NCBI GenBank assembly: GCA_003820635.1
Contig: RPOS01000143.1
Coordinates: forward strand, 1-7,442
DNA: 7,442 nt
Source: Verrucomicrobiaceae bacterium
GTDB lineage: Bacteria; Verrucomicrobiota; Verrucomicrobiae; Verrucomicrobiales; Akkermansiaceae
Direction: 5' to 3'
Shown here: piece by piece, positions 5,509 through 7,442 of the stretch
How the letters are laid out: each line of letters opens with the position of its first letter
Numbering within the stretch: position 1 is the first letter of the stretch
Notes under the pieces: model-generated
Told to the model about the DNA's origin: nothing
The model's input: the letters and a program-made list of their open reading frames with translations, nothing else
The model's database searches: none
Position numbers and translations under genes: made by a program

Positions 5509-6357
5509 ATGCGATTCATTTCGAAATCCCTGCGATCCATCGCCCCGCACGCGGCCGGGCTGGCTCTTGCGTTTTCCATCACTGCCCGCGCCGAAACCAC
5601 CATGCCCGAAACTCCGCCCGACGTCCAAGCCGCCCCCGCAGATGCCCAGAAGACCGCCTCCGGTCTTGCCTCGAAAGTCCTGCAAGCCGGCAAGGGCGAC
5701 AAGAAACCCGCCGCCGCGGATACCGTGACCGTCCATTACTCCGGTTGGACGACCGACGGCAAACTCTTCGACAGCTCGGTGAAGCGCGGCCAGCCCGCCA
5801 GTTTTCCGCTCAATGGCGTGATCAAGGGCTGGACGGAAGGCCTGCAGCTCATGGTGGAGGGCGAGAAACGCCGCTTCTGGATCCCCGCAAACCTCGCCTA
5901 TGGCGAAAATCCCGGCGGCGGTCGCCCCGGCGGCACACTGGTTTTCGATGTGGAACTGCTCGACATCAAGGCCGCGCCCAAGCCGCCGGCCGTGCCGGAA
6001 GATGTGGCTGCCGCCCCGGAAAGCGCGGAAAAAACCGCCTCCGGCATCGCCTCGCGCGTCCTGACCAAGGGGACCGGCACCGTGCATCCCAAGGCCACCG
6101 ACCAAGTGAAGGTCCACTACTCCGGCTGGACGACCGACGGCAAACTCTTCGACAGCTCCGTGATGCGCGATGAAGCGATTGTCTTCCCGCTCAACCGCGT
6201 GATTCCCGGTTGGACGGAAGGCGTGCAATTGATGGTGGAGGGCGAGAAGCGCCGGCTGTGGATCCCCGCCAAGCTCGCTTATGGCGACAGTCCGCCTGCC
6301 GGCGCGCCGGCCGGCACGCTGGTGTTTGACGTCGAGCTTTTGGAAATCGTCAAATGA
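5509..6357 (+). CDS. Exported tandem FKBP-type peptidyl-prolyl cis-trans isomerase
   Basis: The 282-residue product begins with a Sec-type signal peptide (basic M-R-F-I-S-K, hydrophobic core, A-R-A cleavage near residue 28), so it should act in the periplasm. Two FKBP domains follow, about 48-153 and 175-282, joined by an Ala/Pro-rich linker. Both keep the expected active-site pattern: H-Y-S-G-W, K-L-F-D-S-S, V-I-x-G-W-T-E-G, I-P-A-x-L-A-Y-G and L-V-F-D-V-E-L. Both are therefore likely to catalyse prolyl isomerisation and to help fold exported proteins. The domains are offset by exactly 127 codons and share long identical stretches, so they arose by internal duplication. Single-domain FKBPs are the usual form; two intact copies in one short exported protein are less common. 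The stop overlaps the start of the rhodanese gene (ATGA). Confidence 0.95.
   Translation: MRFISKSLRSIAPHAAGLALAFSITARAETTMPETPPDVQAAPADAQKTASGLASKVLQAGKGDKKPAAADTVTVHYSGWTTDGKLFDSSVKRGQPASFPLNGVIKGWTEGLQLMVEGEKRRFWIPANLAYGENPGGGRPGGTLVFDVELLDIKAAPKPPAVPEDVAAAPESAEKTASGIASRVLTKGTGTVHPKATDQVKVHYSGWTTDGKLFDSSVMRDEAIVFPLNRVIPGWTEGVQLMVEGEKRRLWIPAKLAYGDSPPAGAPAGTLVFDVELLEIVK
5746..6158 (+). repeat. Internal duplication in the FKBP gene: identical 32-bp cores
   Basis: Bases 5746-5777 and 6127-6158 are identical over 32 bp, in the codons for W-T-T-D-G-K-L-F-D-S-S, with a spacing of 381 bp (127 codons). A second conserved stretch is 17 bp of A-T-G-G-T-G-G-A-G type sequence (5851-5867 and its counterpart at 6232-6248). 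Identity at silent positions is high here but lower elsewhere in the domains, which points to a fairly recent duplication or to gene conversion of the core. Confidence 0.85.
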
Positions 6358-6848
6358 CATCCTGCGGGCGCAACGTACTGCTGGCGGCCGCAGCCGCGTG
6401 CGCCCTTGTGGCCTGCGCGGCTCCGGTCGGCAAAACACCGCCCCCGGCCCCGGCCGCACCGGAGGTGAAAAGCCCCCAATCCGTGAAACCCGCCGCGCCG
6501 GTTCCCGCCGGGGTGGTTTCCACCATTTCACTGGAGCGGTTTTTTGAACTCCACCAGTCCGGCAAGGCATGGGTCTTGGATGCCAGGCCGGCATTCATCT
6601 TCAATTTCGGCCACGTGCCGGGTGCGATCAATGTCCCGAAAAACCGTGCCGGCGCGGTGATCTCGCAGCGCCAGAGTGAAATCAAAAGCGCGCTGGCCGC
6701 AGGCAAGACCCTCGTCGTCTATTGCTCCAGCGCGACCTGCCCGGACGCCCAAGCCGTGGCCATGCACCTTGCCAGCTCAGGTTACTCCGCCAGCGTCTTC
6801 ACCGGCGGCTGGGATGCCTGGAAGGAAGCCGGCATGCCCGTTGAATAA
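6354..6848 (+). CDS. Rhodanese-like domain lipoprotein
   Basis: The ATG overlaps the FKBP stop (ATGA), implying translational coupling. The 164-residue product has a lipoprotein signal peptide with lipobox L18-V-A-C21, then a Pro/Ala-rich spacer (about 25-53) and a single rhodanese domain (about 57-164). Family landmarks are V-L-D-A-R (74-78), G-H-V-P-G-A-I-N-V-P (87-96), and the active loop V-V-Y-C124-S-S-A-T-C129-P-D-A, with C124 in the catalytic position, followed by G-Y-S-A-S-V-F-T-G-G-W-D-A-W (143-156). Rhodaneses move sulfane sulfur through a cysteine persulfide. The second cysteine, C129, within the active loop is compatible with redox or disulfide chemistry instead. As a predicted lipoprotein it would act on the envelope side of a membrane, next to the exported FKBP. 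The substrate is unknown. Confidence 0.92.
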   Translation: MTSCGRNVLLAAAAACALVACAAPVGKTPPPAPAAPEVKSPQSVKPAAPVPAGVVSTISLERFFELHQSGKAWVLDARPAFIFNFGHVPGAINVPKNRAGAVISQRQSEIKSALAAGKTLVVYCSSATCPDAQAVAMHLASSGYSASVFTGGWDAWKEAGMPVE

Positions 6849-6868
6849 TCACACCAACCTCACCACCA

Positions 6869-7189
6869 ATGTCCTCATTTTCCAACGTCACTGTTGATGC
6901 CAAGGCCAACGTCTATTTCGATGGCAAGGTCGTTTCCCACACCGTGCATTTTGCCGACGCCACCAAGAAGACCCTCGGGCTCATTTATCCCGGGAAATTC
7001 CATTTCGGCACCGCCGCACCCGAGCGGATGGAAATCATCGCCGGCTCCTGCGAGGTGATTCTCGACGGCACTGCGGACGTGATCCCCGTGGAGGCCGGCT
7101 CGTCCTTCGACGTCGCCGGAAACAGCGGCTTCACCATCACGGTGGCCGATGGCATCTGCGAATACATCTGCTCGTTCCTGCCTGCCTGA
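6869..7189 (+). CDS. ppnP: Pyrimidine/purine nucleoside phosphorylase PpnP (DUF1255, cupin fold)
   Basis: The 106-residue product matches the small cupin family of E. coli PpnP (formerly YaiE), which phosphorolyses several purine and pyrimidine nucleosides to the free base and ribose 1-phosphate. Landmarks are V-Y-F-D-G-K-V-V-S (15-23), G-L-I-Y-P-G-K-F-H-F-G-T-A-A-P-E (37-52), M-E-I-I-A-G-S-C-E-V-I-L (54-65), E-A-G-S-S-F-D-V-A-G-N-S-G-F (75-88) and a closing C-E-Y-I-C-S-F-L. It is about 12 residues longer than E. coli PpnP, all at the N-terminus. No signal peptide is visible, so it is cytoplasmic. It starts 20 nt after the rhodanese gene without a Shine-Dalgarno, and its TGA overlaps the next start (TGATG). 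Confidence 0.95.
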   Translation: MSSFSNVTVDAKANVYFDGKVVSHTVHFADATKKTLGLIYPGKFHFGTAAPERMEIIAGSCEVILDGTADVIPVEAGSSFDVAGNSGFTITVADGICEYICSFLPA

Positions 7190-7442
7190 TGGCCCGCCTT
7201 GCCACGCCGTGGACAACCGCCTGCGCAGCGCTTGCAACGGCTCTGCTCACATCGTGCGGCCTGCGGCTTCCGGTTGAAAAAGCACAAGAGCTCCAGCGCG
7301 TGGAGGTGGGCATCAACTCGCCGGCCACGCCGCAGCGGCACCGCGATCCCGACCTGCTCGTCTGGCTCATCGCCGACAGTTATCACACCGGCCTGGTCGT
7401 TCCCTATGACTGGTTGCTGGAATCCGGCTTCGTGCCGCCCGC
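7189..7442 (+). CDS. DUF2459-like lipoprotein, N-terminal part (partial, runs off window)
   Basis: The ATG at 7189 shares one base with the ppnP stop, and the frame stays open to the end of the window (84 codons). The N-terminus is a lipoprotein signal: a hydrophobic run A-L-A-T-A-L-L followed by lipobox L20-T-S-C23. After a polar linker comes V-W-L-I-A-D-S-Y-H-T-G-L-V-V-P (about 61-75), which resembles the conserved opening of DUF2459 (TIGR02117-type) proteins, where a H-x-x-H-T-G-L-V-x-P motif is typical; here one of the histidine positions reads S or Y. DUF2459 has no established biochemical function. The assignment rests on this short motif alone because the rest of the gene lies outside. 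Confidence 0.75.
   Translation, partial: MARLATPWTTACAALATALLTSCGLRLPVEKAQELQRVEVGINSPATPQRHRDPDLLVWLIADSYHTGLVVPYDWLLESGFVPP

Noticed and set aside
5383..6594. Long open frame on the minus strand (403 codons)
   Set aside because: It is antisense to the FKBP and rhodanese genes. The product is low-complexity Gly/Arg/His-rich with internal repeats that mirror the FKBP duplication; it is a by-product of GC-rich codon periodicity.
1..7442. Mobile element, CRISPR array, toxin-antitoxin or phage defence system
   Set aside because: No transposase, integrase, Cas protein, repeat-spacer pattern or toxin-antitoxin pair was seen on either strand. The content is ordinary chromosomal housekeeping and envelope genes.

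Overview
The window is GC-rich, densely packed, and has every supported gene on the + strand. The protein set and style suggest a member of the Verrucomicrobiota (Verrucomicrobiales-like). This is inferred from conserved hypothetical proteins that I associate with that phylum, from a palindromic intergenic element of a kind I recall from those genomes, and from the near absence of Shine-Dalgarno sequences. No ribosomal RNA or other taxonomic marker is present to prove it.

Layout. (1) Positions 1-453 hold the C-terminal end of a radical SAM/SPASM protein of the NirJ/AhbC tetrapyrrole (heme d1 / alternative heme) group, cut by the window edge. (2) Positions 454-946 hold no convincing gene. They carry a three-hairpin REP-like element and one doubtful short ORF. 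(3) Positions 947-4891 look like a compact transcription unit: a conserved hypothetical protein, a membrane-anchored LysM protein whose C-terminus looks like a catalytically dead L,D-transpeptidase (YkuD) domain, uvrB, and a small helix-turn-helix-like protein whose start overlaps the uvrB stop. (4) Positions 4892-5064 are an AT-rich regulatory-looking gap with a tandem 10-bp direct repeat and a perfect 9-bp inverted repeat. (5) Positions 5065-7442 hold a second run of genes: a two-TM zinc-ribbon protein, an exported tandem-FKBP peptidyl-prolyl isomerase, a rhodanese-like lipoprotein (ATGA overlap), the nucleoside phosphorylase PpnP, and the start of a DUF2459-like lipoprotein (TGATG overlap) that leaves the window.

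How the genes fit together. The clear functions are DNA repair (UvrB), nucleoside salvage (PpnP) and tetrapyrrole biosynthesis (NirJ-like). The second run is enriched in envelope proteins: an exported foldase, a sulfur/redox-type lipoprotein, a membrane zinc-ribbon protein and another lipoprotein. A shared envelope-quality role is possible but inferred only from adjacency. I do not see a defence system, mobile element, CRISPR array or biosynthetic cluster. The most distinctive observations are the inactive-looking YkuD domain, a roughly 48-residue insertion in UvrB, the two FKBP domains with a 32-bp identical DNA core, and the inverted repeat in front of the zinc-ribbon gene.
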